In this document: positions 1 to 11,659 of the stretch, one piece after another
Position numbering within the stretch: position 1 is the stretch's first letter
Layout: every line of letters starts with the position of its first letter
From: Alentia gelatinosa
Lineage: Eukaryota > Annelida > Polychaeta > Phyllodocida > Polynoidae
Assembly (NCBI GenBank): GCA_950022655.1
Contig: OX465579.1
Span: 19,815,088-19,879,087 of the forward strand
Direction: 5' to 3'
Length of the DNA stretch: 64,000 nt
Notes under the pieces: model-generated
What the model was told of the DNA's origin: nothing
What the model saw: only the letters and a program-made list of their open reading frames with translations
The model's database searches: none
Translations under genes and position numbers: made by a program

Positions 1-1140
1 AAGGATGGCCCAATCTGTAACTTGCCAGTGACTAGGTCGCCTTATTTACTAAATACCCGGCGTTGTAGGTCGCCGAGTAGGTTAAAAATACAGCAAAGAT
101 TCCCCTCTGACTAGATGTGTAGGAATGAAGATCATATCACAAAATGACTTTCCGTTCTTGTCTCAAACCGGTTCTTTACATTTAGGAAATTCCATATTGA
201 CCGCTCCTGACAATTCGAGGTAATATTCGACAGCAGAGAGTTCAGGGGGTCTAGAGTTATTAAAGCTAGGCTATGAATCATGTGGTCTCTATATTGTGTT
301 TCAGTCACGACTGCAAGTGTTTGGATAGAGTATGTTTCTGGGTCTGTACATAGCGTGACAGGAAAATGTTATAGAATGGTAAGATATGAATCATGACATC
401 GATGAAAGAGTGATTTGTATACACCATCACTGAAGCTTTATTCATCACTATGCTATGTAGTAAGATATTAATGTTGGGTATGTAATAAGAATAGAAAAAC
501 ATACCCTGATTGGACAGTTTCCAATACTCGATGAGGTTGACGTTATTCATGGTACTCAGCCTATGGCCTCGTGCTGTAAATAAACGTCAAGCCTCACCTC
601 ATCTTGTATGATGTACGACCATTGTAAGGTTGTTTTATATAAGTGCAGTGTAAGGTGACTGATAATAGGCGAGAGTGTTGGGTATATTGTATAATGATCA
701 GATATTAGTATTTGACTATCGTATTGGGAGTTTCGAGAATTTACAGGATGTTTTAAGGGAAAGGGAATGAGTGTAGGGTTATTTATGTCCCCCAGGTCAT
801 GAGGTCACCTTTGCAGTGCTCCTCGCAGACCACCAGGTGAGAAACCGTGGGAACGTGTCAGGTGTGTCAGTCACCTCCCACACCCCCACCTCTGCCCTCT
901 CATGCCCACACTCTCACTCCTCACCCCTGTAAAGACGGTGTGTACATCGCACAGGGTCGCCACATGTCAGGGGGGAAACTGAGGATAAGTTTCATTTCTT
1001 CAAGCTCAATGAAGTATCAGAGAATGTGTGAATTCGATGAAAGAAACTGGAATTGAAAAAAAAAAATTGAAAAAAAAAGTCATGGAAAATTTAATCTTAT
1101 TAGGGGGAAAAATGGGATTCGAGATATAGTTATGTAGGTC
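1..1140. other. No gene seen
   Basis: Short unrelated frames only. Holds A-rich stretches near 1057-1078. No repeat family recognised elsewhere in the window matches here. Confidence 0.5.
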
Positions 1141-1142
1141 TG

Positions 1143-1216
1143 GCCAACTCTTACAATCTGTGTGGAAAAGATGTAGATGTCAACCTCTCGGTTTACACTC
1201 AACCAACTCTTACAAT
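1143..1216 (+). repeat. Short direct duplication
   Basis: CCAACTCTTACAATCT occurs at about 1143 and again at about 1201, 58 bp apart. This looks like a small local duplication. Confidence 0.5.
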
Positions 1217-1221
1217 CTCAT

Positions 1222-1306
1222 TGTTATTTTCCAGTATCATCACTTTGAACTTAGAAATTTGCCAGGGGGAAATCAAGCAAATATTAGGAAATTTTGACAT
1301 CCTGAG
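1222..1306 (+). repeat. Degraded hAT-like fragment
   Basis: Contains a GCCAGGGGGAAAT stretch and an AAATTTTGACATCC stretch, a combination also seen at 24.2 and 24.6 kb (AATTTTGACATCCC). The CAGGG...GACATCC pattern resembles the ends of hAT-type elements. It is too decayed to delimit. Confidence 0.3.
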
Positions 1307-1364
1307 TGTGTTGCAATTCTGCACAGATACAGTAATAACATACCATGCCTGACTGCACCCCCGC

Positions 1365-1378
1365 CCACCAGAGGGCGC
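1365..1378 (+). promoter_or_regulatory. CTCF-like motif
   Basis: CCACCAGAGGGCGC fits the bilaterian CTCF core consensus at every position. CTCF is an insulator and looping zinc-finger protein conserved in most Bilateria. A motif match alone does not show binding. Confidence 0.3.
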
Positions 1379-1518
1379 TGGTGTGCATCTGACGGAGGTT
1401 TGGTGGATATCCATCACCACCCCAGACGAATATGTCAGAAGCGGCCTGCAGCACTCGGCCGAGAAACCCTGACCTACTTTAACCATCATCACAACACACT
1501 GGCAGACAGACACACACT

Positions 1519-1538
1519 CATATATATATATATATACA
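1519..1538 (+). repeat. (TA)n microsatellite
   Basis: About ten TA units follow a short CA-rich run. Confidence 0.8.
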
Positions 1539-1759
1539 TACGCCAGTTGAAGGCAGAAGAAATGGTGCCATTGGGAGGGAACACTGGTCGGTTTAATGAT
1601 AGGTACACTCAGGGTTGACTGTTCATACAGGAACGTTGTGTCATGATGGTAATGTCCCTGTTTTTATCCGTTATTACATAGTTGAGACTGACAATGTTGG
1701 TTATGGGTGTGAGGGGGATTAGAAGTCCCAGAGAGCGATCTAAAGTGGCCTTGTATACT

Positions 1760-1914
1760 AAAACAAGACAGGTGCAGGATGTGCATCTTGATAACAGAAT
1801 GAAATCCCTGAAAGCTGTAAGTAGGTGACGAGGGCGTAGGACGAGTTACGTACTCACGCCGTCAGGGATTTTGTTCTGTTATCAAGATGCACATCTTTAA
1901 GCTGTCTTTGTTTT
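1760..1914. mobile_element. Foldback MITE (FB-h), 155 bp
   Basis: Two arms of about 53 nt (1760-1813 and 1862-1914) are inverted copies at roughly 85% by eye. They share GATGTGCATCTTGATAACAG and AAATCCCTG. The ~48 nt between them contain GGGCG and CGCC pieces like the apices of other foldbacks. No second copy was found in the window. Confidence 0.7.
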
Positions 1915-1919
1915 TTGTT

Positions 1920-2370
1920 ACACACCCTAGAATGAAAATAGTTTACCATTAATAGACTAGAAGACCGTTGTAGCGTGAACATTCCTTTCTAAGATGTGCA
2001 GCACACCCTGGCACACTCACGGTGTGTTGACATCTATTTCTTCCCAAGCCATGCAGTACACTATTATGATTATTACTGCACACGGGTGTAGTACACAATT
2101 TATGCTGCATCCCCTGGAATATGAAGTAACTTGTAGGAATATGTGCATGGGTGTATAATACAACATAATAGCGCAATGGCTTTGAGTAGAACTAGGAGAC
2201 ATGTCAGCCATGATTTGTCCGACAGAATGCCCTAATTGGCTACGTGTGCGATTAATGCGATGTGTCTGTGGAGTGGAGGCTGGCACACGTGACAGGCCAA
2301 CTTGACGGCTATAATAGAGGAGGGTGGATATACTGCCTGCCTGGGGTCTTGGTGTAGTAGTTTAAACCCC
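1920..2370. other. No gene seen
   Basis: Contains overlapping short minus-strand frames of 75 and 89 codons with no recognisable domain. I see no repeat. Confidence 0.4.
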
Positions 2371-2379
2371 AGGCTGGGA

Positions 2380-2640
2380 TGAGGTTAGACTGGCTTCAGT
2401 CCCTGTATCCATTGTATACCGACCCCTCCACCTACCCCACCCCTCCTCGCCAGGACAGGACCCTGTCCTATACCTAACCCTCCACCTACCCCACCCTTCC
2501 TCGCCAGAATACATGATTCCTGGGCGTATCATAGGAAAGCTACATATTATAATGCATTTTATCCTGATTTAGCTGTGGTTTTTTTCTAGTGTCCATAATC
2601 AAAGACTTGAGCAAGTCTATAATGAGGCTTGTAGTTGTCG
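2380..2640 (+). repeat. FAM-J repeat, with internal 54-bp tandem
   Basis: Shares ordered blocks with 12655-12880 (TCTGGCT.. / CCCTCCACC.. / GATTCCTGGG / GGGAAGCTA) and with 49480-49660 on the minus strand (GTCCATAATCAAAGACTTGA). Two units of about 54 bp begin at 2418 and 2472 and share CCTCCACCTACCCCACCC. Class unknown. Confidence 0.55.
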
Positions 2641-2644
2641 TGGT

Positions 2645-3630
2645 TAGAATACTTACACACTGTTAACCTGTTTCTGATATTATAGGGCGTGTAATAGCCA
2701 TGTTCTAGTGTATATCAAGTTTGTCAGACTAAGTATGACGTATATGAATAGTAGTATTTTACATGTCATTGTGCCTCTATTTAATATCACCATCGCCATT
2801 CCTTATTAAAACTCAACAAAGTGGCCCGAGATACTGACAGATACAGCAGTTTTGGTGTGGTTAGATACAAGATCCTCAATTTTCTTGTGGCTTTCTCCCG
2901 TGTGACCACCCCACCACCCACTCCCCCGACATAAATGTAAAATCAGGGTCATTTAAACAAGGAGCGATTTGCTGAATACGTACTTTTTCCAATGCAGCAT
3001 ACAACATATATACAAGTCATTTACAATTTGTTGTGTGAGACTAAATACCCGTATCCCAATTTGATCTTTTAACATTAGCTAATCGCGGTTTCAAGTATCA
3101 AACGTAATTAAATCCTAGTGGTTTTAACATTTGATTCTCTCCATAAAGGACGTAGCGAGGGGGTTGCAACAGTACATGTCGATGATTAACGATCATGGCA
3201 TGTCATTATCATGTTCACTAAACTGGAATACCCTGACTTCTTCGACGTAGCTTTCAGTCGGAATCTAGCTATGATTTAGAGCAGTGTTATAGATGTGGTG
3301 TTTCCCTCCGGTCGCCGTATTGGCGAGACTTGTATGGATACTGACGGGGATCTTGGCAGTAGTCACGGCCAAGCCGACCCCCACTGATTGACCCTGACCG
3401 GACATCCTGGCTGTAGGCGCCGCTCCACCTCCCCCAGGCCCATACATACACCTAATAATGCCTTAATTAGCCCGGCTAATTATGACATGCTGATTAGCAC
3501 ACTTTCAGCATCCCCCACGCCCCCCTTCCCCCGGCCTAGATATCAATGGCCGGAACGTGTGGTAAATAGACCGCTTTCAGGTGACGTCAGGCTCGGCCAT
3601 GTTGAAGACCACCGTTTTTCTTAGCTCGGT
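2645..3630. other. No gene seen
   Basis: The first 650 bp are AT-rich. A more GC-balanced stretch follows at 3290-3440 with overlapping frames of 60-78 codons in opposite directions, which suggests chance openness. Confidence 0.4.
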
Positions 3631-3631
3631 A

Positions 3632-3690
3632 TAAACATCCATAGGCTTAGTATTAGGAACTCGTACTCAACAGGCTTGCGAGTATGGTAA
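3632..3690 (-). repeat. Foldback tail fragment
   Basis: CCATAGGCTTAGTATTAG followed by GAACTCGTACTCAAC matches the reverse of the foldback tail module (core AATGTTAAGYCTATGG, then AACTCGTACTCAACG). AACTCGTACTCAA recurs at about 3690. Confidence 0.45.
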
Positions 3691-3868
3691 CTCGTACTCA
3701 ATGGTTGATAACAGATAATTATTTCCTGGCTAAGATAAAATCAGAAATATATTCGTGTTTGGTCTTGAGTCCTAATCACCATCTCGTTTTGAGCGCGTTG
3801 CAATTTTCACTCTGCTATCACATGTTCAAATTACTGCACACTCCAAACTCGATGGCGAACCGGGATAC

Positions 3869-4172
3869 TATCGTAAAACTGGATGAGGTTTAATCTTGGC
3901 CACCGTATTCCACGACTGGAGTTTGGCAAAGTGACTTCATGAGGCGAAGCCGAGTGAAGTCCGGAGCCAAAACTTCAGGAGTGGAATGCGGTGGCCATGA
4001 TTAAAACGAATCAGGTTTTGATTTGATCCTACCCTATCTCCTCTATTTTGGAATATTACGTGATAACAATGCTGTATGCCACTAGTGGCATATAAAACTC
4101 CGTATGCCAGTCAGCGTGGCATACGGAAACCCAATGTTAAGCCTATGGGATTTTATATTAGGGGTAGGATAA
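3869..4172 (+). mobile_element. Composite foldback element FB-a, copy 1
   Basis: A hairpin at 3886-4007 with apex GAGGCGAAGCCGAG (3941-3954) joins a tail module at about 4024-4172. The tail runs from a TGATCCTACCC end to GGGGTAGGATAA and holds the core AATGTTAAGCCTATGG (4133-4148). An inner small hairpin surrounds GGCATACGG. The copy at 59946-60246 is nearly identical, so both are probably recent. It has no coding capacity and would need a transposase from elsewhere. Confidence 0.8.
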
Positions 4173-4174
4173 AG

Positions 4175-5400
4175 ACCAAACTCTCATCAGTTTCTTTCTT
4201 AGACCCAGGGGTGTGACTGACTTACTTCATTTGCCCACAGTGAGTGAGTAAAACGTGCCAATAATCCCATCTTAATACTGTAAATCAAAAAAGGTTGCTT
4301 TCTGCCTATCTTATTCTACATTATTGTGTCTTATTCTGCATCTCTGGACCTTCTTCCTAGCACTTTGTCTGCTCAATGGTCTCCAACATGGCGGTGCCCA
4401 GCACTGAGGGATCGGCTCTGAAAGGGGTCTATATAATATATGAGGGAATTTCTAATCAGTGGTCGTCCGTTTAGACACCATTTGATGATGACTTTGTTGT
4501 TGGTGTCGCGGATATTATTGGCTAATTATTTAATGTAGCCCGTGGCACCGGTGGAGATGAGAAGATGTCTGCTGTGCCCTATGGGTCTGTGGGTGTGAAG
4601 GTTGGTTTACCACGGAGCAACAAGCGGGTCGGTATTCATTACACACAGCGCTTTGTAGTCAGTGTCTACTATTGTCAGACGGACATTCTTCGTTATGTGT
4701 TTCGGAGTAATTAATGGCCATTCGGTGAGAGTTATTGTTCCTCACATCTAGGCCCTTCCCACCTTCCTTATCCTCTACCATGAATACTATACTGTGGATG
4801 GGTTAAAGGCATGTCCTACAATTCACAATTGTTTTACCCACTGGTTCTATGAATGACCAGGCCTTGTAGACTATAGCTGTAGTTATGGCAGTGAAGAAAA
4901 TACAGGGATGCCCCATGAGAAAATTGTCAATGTCAGTTACTCGGCTGCCACTATATGATTATTTGTAGCGCATTTCCAATATTAAATCTACTGTGCACAA
5001 AGTTGGCGATTAACGTTGCTTCCAGGTAATAGCACATTGGAAAAATGGACTACCCTGCTTTGTTCTGAAGTATTTATCCCTTTACCATATAACCCCCACC
5101 CCCAGCACCACCTCCTAAACCTGAATAATTCCATCGGTTGCATTGGTGTAGCGTTGTGCAATAAGCAGACGACATTTCACGCTGTCGGTCATCAATACAA
5201 GTTAGATTATTTTGGCGCCAATTTTGAGGCGGCCAGACGACATTGCTCTGCGTGACTGGTCTTATTGGTGCAGTAAATCAATAGCTACAATATGACCGGG
5301 CACTATGGCGGACTGCCCCTCTGGACTGACCCTCTTGTCCTTAGGTAGCTGGGTACGAGCCAGTTGGCTACTCGCACAGATCTTACCAGTCCGGTCAGCA
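4175..5400. other. No gene seen
   Basis: Mixed-composition DNA with a single 79-codon frame at 5016-5255 and no domain. No repeat recognised. Confidence 0.4.
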
Positions 5401-5402
5401 GC

Positions 5403-5465
5403 CCCTTAACCCTATAAGGACGGCTGATGCCTCAAGGCATCACCTGGACCAAGGCGGATGGTGCC
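5403..5465 (+). repeat. Single unit related to the 34-bp tandem
   Basis: GATGCCTCAAGGCATCACC resembles the TGCCTCAAGGCATTACC units at 24762-24898. The palindrome TGCCTTGAGGCA is at its centre. Confidence 0.35.
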
Positions 5466-5469
5466 TTGT

Positions 5470-6965
5470 GGTACCATTTGTCCAAAATTTATCATATTGT
5501 TTTTATCAAGGAAATGATGTATCAATACACTTGAAATTTGCACACAATGTAGGTACAACATCATATTTTGGCTTTTTAAACAAAACTAATACCAAAAAAA
5601 AGCATGAGGTATCATTTCACGTGATGAACCTTGGAATTATAAATTCAGATGACGATTTCCCCAAGAAGTACACACTGACACTCGTACCCATCCCTAAGAG
5701 TGCAGCTCTGCCGCAGGCGCCGTGCTGAAAGGGTTAATGGTCAGGAGACAGGGGCGGTCACCAAGGCTGTGCGTAATTGTATTGGTGTCGCGGTGAAAAT
5801 GGTTATGAAGTATTCACTGGAACGGTAAATCGCCCTTATTGGGTTGGCTCTCTTGAGTCTCATTAGGACTTGTATCTATGATTAGTGACTGTATTCATTG
5901 GGAAGATGTACATGATAGTCAGCTGTTCTTCCCTTCTTTTTACACATTTTATTACATTTCTCAAGGAGAGGTTTTTTTCAATTACAATATTCAGCGATGT
6001 AAACTTGGCAACCATATGTCACGTTTGTTTCCAAATAAAAGTGGAAAAAGGTTTGAAATCAGCCACAGCAAATGTACATAAGCAGACCAGCTGAAAGAAT
6101 TAACCCAATCACAGCATATCTCCAGTGGCACGTACCGTTCCTTTGGTATATTTATAAAGGCATTGCTGTGGAGAGAAAAGAGTATTAATACGAGTCCAAA
6201 CAAGCCCGGGAATGGACATTAGGGAGAAATAAATCACATATGTTGGTAGCATCTCAGCTTACTGATATTTGTCATTGTGTGGATCTGCTTGTAATAGTTC
6301 TTTTTTAAATAGAAATTAATAAAACGTGTCTCATGAGAAGAATCAAATGAGCAACAGTCAAAAAGTAGTTGGAAAATGTAATACAAAAATTTCTGTTCCG
6401 AACTCGGTAGATCAATGCCCAGATCGTTCCTATATTCCGTGTTTACCACAAATTGCCAGCTTAGAACTATAGTAATAAAAAAAAATAGGCCAGCGTATGT
6501 GTGTTTATTGATTGAAAGCTAATGGAAATTTATTTCGCCGAGGCATGTTGAAATAATGTATTGATTAGTCACCCGCAAGTTGTTGATAGTTATACTCGTT
6601 ATGGTATGAGAAAAGCATGTTAAGCGGATTGTTATCATACGATTATGAATCCTATGTTGTGTGTTATTTCTCCAATAATTATTGCAGAACATTACCTCCT
6701 GATAGGTCCACAAAAACATACACACTGATAATGCAGCATGTTTTACATCATATGCGGAAAATATTTAGTTGCCAACAGCTCGTATTGAACAAAATATCCT
6801 GTGAATTATGGAATGGGATGGGAATCAGACGTTCAGGAATTCAAGCTGTTTTTGGTTTTATGCGCAGTTACTTATTCGGGTCGGAAGTGGGGAAGGTGGT
6901 TTCCATTTCAGATTCCTGTTCGACCGATTTACTTGCGTATTGAGTAGACACTTTGAGTGTTCATT
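5470..6965. other. No gene seen
   Basis: AT-rich stretch with several frames of 67-108 codons (for example 5468-5728 and 6617-6943). They overlap on both strands and show no recognisable domain. I treat them as chance frames. Confidence 0.4.
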
Positions 6966-6969
6966 TATA

Positions 6970-7215
6970 GGTCACAGCTTTCTACTTCTTGATGGCAATC
7001 TAAGTTTTCATTTACAGTATATCAAATTATATTTCCCTGTGTAAAACAAAGATACTATTATTGAGCCTCGTTCATTGTTCTATCAAGTGGTTAGAACGTC
7101 TCCTCGGCGTGTTTGACACCGACTTGCTTTTCTTGTTTTTATGTTCTGTCTGAAGTGATAACTTCCATATGAAAAATACGTTGTATTTTTTTTCTGATCC
7201 CAACTGACATCTCTT
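6970..7215 (+). mobile_element. FAM-A MITE, near full length, diverged
   Basis: Has the family order: TTTTCATTT.., TAAAACAAAGATACTATTA, TTGAGCCTCGTTCA, TTCCATATGAAAAATA, then TGATCCCAACTGACATC. The 5' end is diverged. Confidence 0.7.
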
Positions 7216-7219
7216 ATAG

Positions 7220-7730
7220 CTAATAGAAAATAGCACACAGATGGTCTATCATATTAAATAATTGATATAGTTGCCACTGCCTGAGACATTCTACCTCGAA
7301 ATATGTGACAACGAGTACGGAATTAACGATTCGTATTTCTCTTTTATGCTATTCGCAGTCCGACTCTGATGCAGATGCGAAAATCATTGCTAGCTGAATA
7401 ATAGAATATATCTAATGATTTTATCGTCTTTTACTGATGATTAGACAGTATGTACCAGTATATTGACGACGAGGTACCTGCAAATACCACCACGTGCTAG
7501 CCGTAAATGCACTTTAATCGGACATCGCGCCAAGTCATTTGAGCAAATGTCGTCTGCTCGACTGAAAAACGGATGAAGCTGTGTCCCGTACAAATAGTAT
7601 CTCCTGAATACCAAATTCAAAGTAAACATATCTATTTCTAATGCATTGATTTTCAAATTGAAGTGGGAATGCGTTGGAAATAAACATGTTGGTGGTGCGT
7701 CATTTGAGTATATAGACAATATTAAAAAAA
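7220..7730. other. No gene seen
   Basis: Contains a minus-strand 127-codon frame (7441-7824) with no known domain. Its start region overlaps foldback remnants, so it is probably spurious. Confidence 0.4.
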
Positions 7731-7734
7731 TACT

Positions 7735-7810
7735 TTTGTAGAAAAGCGGCCATAAACCATTAGAGGTTGACGCATAGTAATACACAAGCGTTAGTGAGGC
7801 ATGCGAACAT
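7735..7810 (+). repeat. Remnant of FB-g hairpin
   Basis: AAGCGGCCATA and GGTTGACGCATAGTAATA match the left arm of the FB-g hairpin at 15.9 kb (AAGCGGCCGTA, AGTTGACGCGTAGTAATA). Confidence 0.45.
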
Positions 7811-7916
7811 GGTCCATTTATCAAGATACGACTATATTTTGTTTATCTCCCAGTAAATGTGAAAGCAGGCCATACATCCCACACTGGTCAGTACTAAGAA
7901 GGAACTTCGTGGAGAG

Positions 7917-8360
7917 CCATAGCCACTGAAAATATGCAATAAGTTTTAGTTGCGGAGTAATATCACGAGGCTAAGCCGAGTGAGATTATTGACTTTATCT
8001 CACCCCAGATATTTTTTCTCCATAGACTTAACATTGGAAACTCGTATCTAACACCCATTAGATATTTAGGAAATATATCCAATGGGGGATAATGTCACAA
8101 ATGTTAGCCCATTAGTCAATATTAAGGGTGAGATAAATTCAGAAACCCATTCAAGTTTAGGGTCAGAGCTCGATCCCATCTCATTTGAATCACATAGCAA
8201 TTCACGCGGCTTCGCCTTGTGAATTACTACGTGATTCAAACTCGATGGGATACGAGCTCAGATCCTAAACTTTCATGGGTTTCCTCTATAATACTCCATA
8301 GGCGTTGAGTACGCGTTTCCAATGTTAAGTCTATGGGGGAAAATACTAGGGGTATGATAA
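7917..8360. mobile_element. Composite foldback FB-b, most complete copy
   Basis: A truncated hairpin arm with apex GAGGCTAAGCCGAG (7967-7980) abuts a complete unit. That unit is a left tail at 7995-8136 (TTATCTCACCCC to GGGTGAGATAA, core reversed at 8020-8035), a hairpin at 8142-8284 with apex near 8205-8219, and a right tail to 8360 (core AATGTTAAGTCTATGG at 8321-8336). Left and right tails are inverted copies, so this copy shows symmetrical architecture: tail, hairpin, reversed tail. Confidence 0.75.
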
Positions 8361-8364
8361 AAAG

Positions 8365-9550
8365 AATTGCTACCATTGTGAAATTTTATTCATTTACGGA
8401 ACACTGATATTAAGTCGGTAAACATAGGCTTGATGTGCACCGGTGTACCATTAAAATTGATAAAACGTGATTGGGCTTCCGAGTGCTGCCTCTCCGGTCG
8501 TCTATATGTTAGACAACGTGGATCGCCAGGGATGAGAGTAAAACCCAAGAATAGCCTCTAGAGATAGAGCCTTGCTTGAAATAATATTTAGACAGGATTA
8601 TCAGTTGCTACTCTTCACAGGCCAGCAAAGAATTCTAATTATAGAAAATAGGATGTCAGTCTGGCCTAGATGTGTAATGTGATACTGGGCGATTACGTGC
8701 AGGCCATGTTACATTGTTAATAACGCCCCCTGTCACTGAGAGAAGCAAATTTACTCACCCATAAAAAATGCAGTAAAATTGGATAAAAAAAGCGGGACGA
8801 GGCATGGCGTGTTCAACATTTCAGAGAAATGTTCAGATAAATAATATCATATCTGGAGTATTTTTTCATCTAAAAATTAGAATTAAAAATATTGAATAAA
8901 CAACAGAATATGAAAACATGCAAATTAGTCTAGGGAAGGCAATGTTCCTGTTAATAAACTCTACATTTGGTTCATATAGGCGTCACGCTTTGGTGGTTTC
9001 AGTACTGAGATGTACAATGTCTAACACTCTGGCTCTATCCTCAGTGACCGTGATATCATCAGGATACAGTGGCCAGGAAGTGGTCCTGTCAGCAAGGTGT
9101 GACTGGAAATAAACGTGAATTAATTGTTATACCATAACTCGATATCTCAACAAGTTCTGTATAACAGTGTATGGCGCTTTACACAGTATACGGAGCAGCA
9201 ACGCGAACTAGGAGTAAATAGTATGTTCATCATTGATGAATGAGCGTGGAATGATAAAAGATTTAGGTTATGTTCAGTATATGAGTCATTTTCGGTAACC
9301 CTCTTGCACCCAGTCAACTTGCCATTTCTGCAACTGCCTGCCTAGGATCCAAAATATGTCAAGCACCAGTTGGTCAATGAAGTATTTAGGTCTCTAGAGA
9401 TTGGTCATGGTCAGCTGGGCATGGCTTTATGACACTGAGACACTAGCCCTCTGCACCTTTTCCAATGTCACAGAGCTGGCACGCAGATAGCGATAGGACA
9501 GTTCTTGTAGAAGGCTGAAAGTCTATATAAAATCTCCCTAACCTCGGCAG
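8365..9550. other. No gene seen
   Basis: Low-complexity A-rich stretch at 8755-8920. One 64-codon frame, nothing recognisable. Confidence 0.4.
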
Positions 9551-9555
9551 CGTAT

Positions 9556-9598
9556 CTGAGAGTGTGGCCCACGTTCAATGAAATGTCCCACACTCTCG
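9556..9598. repeat. Short inverted repeat
   Basis: GAGAGTGTGG and its reverse complement CCACACTCTC flank a ~20-nt spacer. It could form a small stem-loop. No poly-T or other terminator context. Confidence 0.5.
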
Positions 9599-9599
9599 C

Positions 9600-10300
9600 T
9601 GTGTCTGCAGTGAACCATGATATAAATCACGATACAGGATGAGAACTTACTGCACAGCATGCTACCATTCTAACCCAACCCACACATTGAAACAGAGTGG
9701 TGAACCAGTTGACCCCTTTACCATTGTGCACTCACCCAGTGCCCTTTTCTATTTACCTGAGAGCGCGGGTGGGGGTGGGGGGTGTGAAGTCAAGTCCTCC
9801 AGGCCCACACTTCACAACAGTCCCTTCTCGTCCGCCTACACAATGTACACTACAGAGGTGGGTGTTTAGACAGTACACTAATAGCTTACTCATGGGCATG
9901 TATTTATTTTCCATTAAAACCAGACTTATGTAAGTCTGGCACAAATGCCCTTTCAAATGTAATGCACATTTAAAGGCTTGATTCCATCTACCCGAGCTAT
10001 GTCCCAATCCTGCTACTCGGACCATGTTCTGTCCGTTATTTGGATCAAGGCTAAAGCACCCCCAACCCCCACCCTCCCTCCCCCGATTTGGGTTTGAGTC
10101 GTGATCGCCACCAATGTCAGCCATAGAGAATCAAACCATAAGAAAGATTTTTCAGGATATTTTTTTTAAATTTTTTAAATCGTTTACTTAGGCTGGTTCA
10201 GGTTCAGTACAGACTGGTTTACATACCCGGCCAGCTCCGGTTTGGCATTTTCCTTTTCAGACATAATACAGCATCGGATGACACAATCAGATGATAAATA
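9600..10300. other. No gene seen; two small stem-loops
   Basis: G-rich run at 9770-9782. Two adjacent perfect or near-perfect hairpins sit at about 9921-9940 (CCAGACTT..AAGTCTGG) and 9949-9976 (CCTTT..AAAGG). Frames on both strands overlap and look random. Confidence 0.4.
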
Positions 10301-10363
10301 GCCCCCCCCCCTCCCCTAAAAAATTAATTGATAATCATAATTTAAAAAATCAAGATTCTCCAT

Positions 10364-10400
10364 CCCCCCCCCCCCCCCACACACACACACACGCACACAC
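10364..10400 (+). repeat. C15 homopolymer followed by (AC)n
   Basis: Fifteen C residues pass directly into about ten AC units. A shorter C run with one T precedes it at about 10302-10316. Confidence 0.9.
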
Positions 10401-10545
10401 GCCTCTCACCACCACAGCGACTTAGCTATTTGCCAGTGCGACATATAACGCACAGAAAACTCCACCAATTTTGTGAACATGGTGTCTATGGGTATGGTTG
10501 GTAGACAAATGGCCGTGTCATGTCAGAATAATGGGGCATTACGGT

Positions 10546-10563
10546 GGGGGGGGGGGGGGGGGG
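10546..10563 (+). repeat. G18 homopolymer
   Basis: Eighteen uninterrupted G residues, one of several similar tracts in the window. Confidence 0.9.
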
Positions 10564-11035
10564 TGCCTGCACAGCCGCGCACCTCCCCCGCCTCTCACCC
10601 CGTGGACCGGGTACGGTGCAGGAAACGCCTGACACCTCGAACAGTCTGGTAATAGGCCACTACCACGTCGGGCCCCAGGCCACCCGCAATGGGCCTCTCG
10701 TAAACCTCACCAGGATGGCAGCTTCCACCTCACCCCGGCTAGGAGCTCAGGAAAAATCCACGACAGTCACCTGGGGCAAGGGGGGTCGGAGATGGTAGAA
10801 TGGCACTAGTATGAGGAACGGTATACAAGATTGGGGGCAGAAGTGGGGGCGGCGGCGGAAAACATTGCAGAAATTTTGCACACATACTTTATGGATGGCC
10901 CCTATAATCCTAATGAATTATAGAAAAAGATCATGCTTGATCAGGTCAGAAACTTTTTTTTTCAGTGTGCTGATTCGGGATGGGTGGGGGAAGTGCTATG
11001 GGTTTCTATGAAGTCCTGTATTTCTGCTGCGTACT
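10564..11035. other. No gene seen
   Basis: GC-richer for 230 bp after the G tract, then ordinary sequence. No recognisable repeat or domain. Confidence 0.4.
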
Positions 11036-11039
11036 CTGT

Positions 11040-11182
11040 TTTATCTCACCCCAGATTTTTTTTCCCTATAGACTTAACATTGGGAACTCGTATCTAACGC
11101 CCATTAGATATTTAGGAAAAATATCCAATGGGGGATAATGTCACAAATGTTAGCTCATTAGTCAATGTTAAGGGTAAGATAA
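11040..11182 (-). mobile_element. FB-b solo tail module
   Basis: Starts TTATCTCACCCC and ends AAGGGTAAGATAA. It is nearly identical over its whole length to the left tail at 7995-8136, with the core reversed near 11065-11081. No hairpin follows, so the tail can exist alone. Confidence 0.75.
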
Positions 11183-11251
11183 ATTCAGAAACCGAGCTGA
11201 ACTGTACTATTAACAAATCAATCTATACAATCATATCTCACTAGCAATACT

Positions 11252-11644
11252 TATATGGAACGACCCGACCATGCTGTACCAGCTGTCAAGTTACCTTGAC
11301 TGTAACTTGGCGCTACAAGTCAATAAAAATTTATTTAAAAAAAAAAAAAAAAGCTACAAAATGAGATGATAATTTACGGTTCGTACGGAACGAGGCGTTT
11401 ACGCTGAGTACCGGACGAACCGTAAATTATTATCGAGTTTTGTGACATGTACAAGCATGGTGTTTCTTTCTGTATTTATTATATACCAGAAATTAATGAA
11501 AATATGTGATTTACTTTGGCCTAACAACAAAGATTTTAGTCAACGCGTACGGAATACTGTTCCGTATTTTACCGTACGGAACAGTTCTACGTTATATGGC
11601 GAAACGGTGCGGATTTACAGTATGCACGGCATGGTTATATAGTA
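11252..11644. mobile_element. Foldback element FB-c, copy 1 (interrupted)
   Basis: Left end GGAACGACCCGACCATGC. The hairpin apex CGAGGCGTTTACGCTGAG (11391-11408) lies between arms that share AATTTACGGTTCGTACGG and its inverse. A second palindrome around ACTGTTCCGTATTTTACC follows, then the right end CATGGTTATATAGTA. A poly(A)-tailed sequence interrupts the left arm at 11281-11351. Confidence 0.7.
11281..11351 (+). mobile_element. 5'-truncated retrotransposed 3' end
   Basis: About 70 bp ends with AATAAA (11322-11327) and a 16-nt A run. AGCT is present on both sides (11281-11284 and 11352-11355), as expected for a short target-site duplication. Other FB-c copies have an uninterrupted ACAAGCTAC at this point, which gives the empty site. 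The source (LINE, SINE or mRNA) is unknown. Confidence 0.6.
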
Positions 11645-11659
11645 CCAGTGAATAGCACA

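Noticed and set aside
1760..1914. CRISPR-like or microRNA hairpin
   Set aside because: The hairpin is far longer than a microRNA precursor and there are no regularly spaced direct repeats. It fits a foldback MITE.
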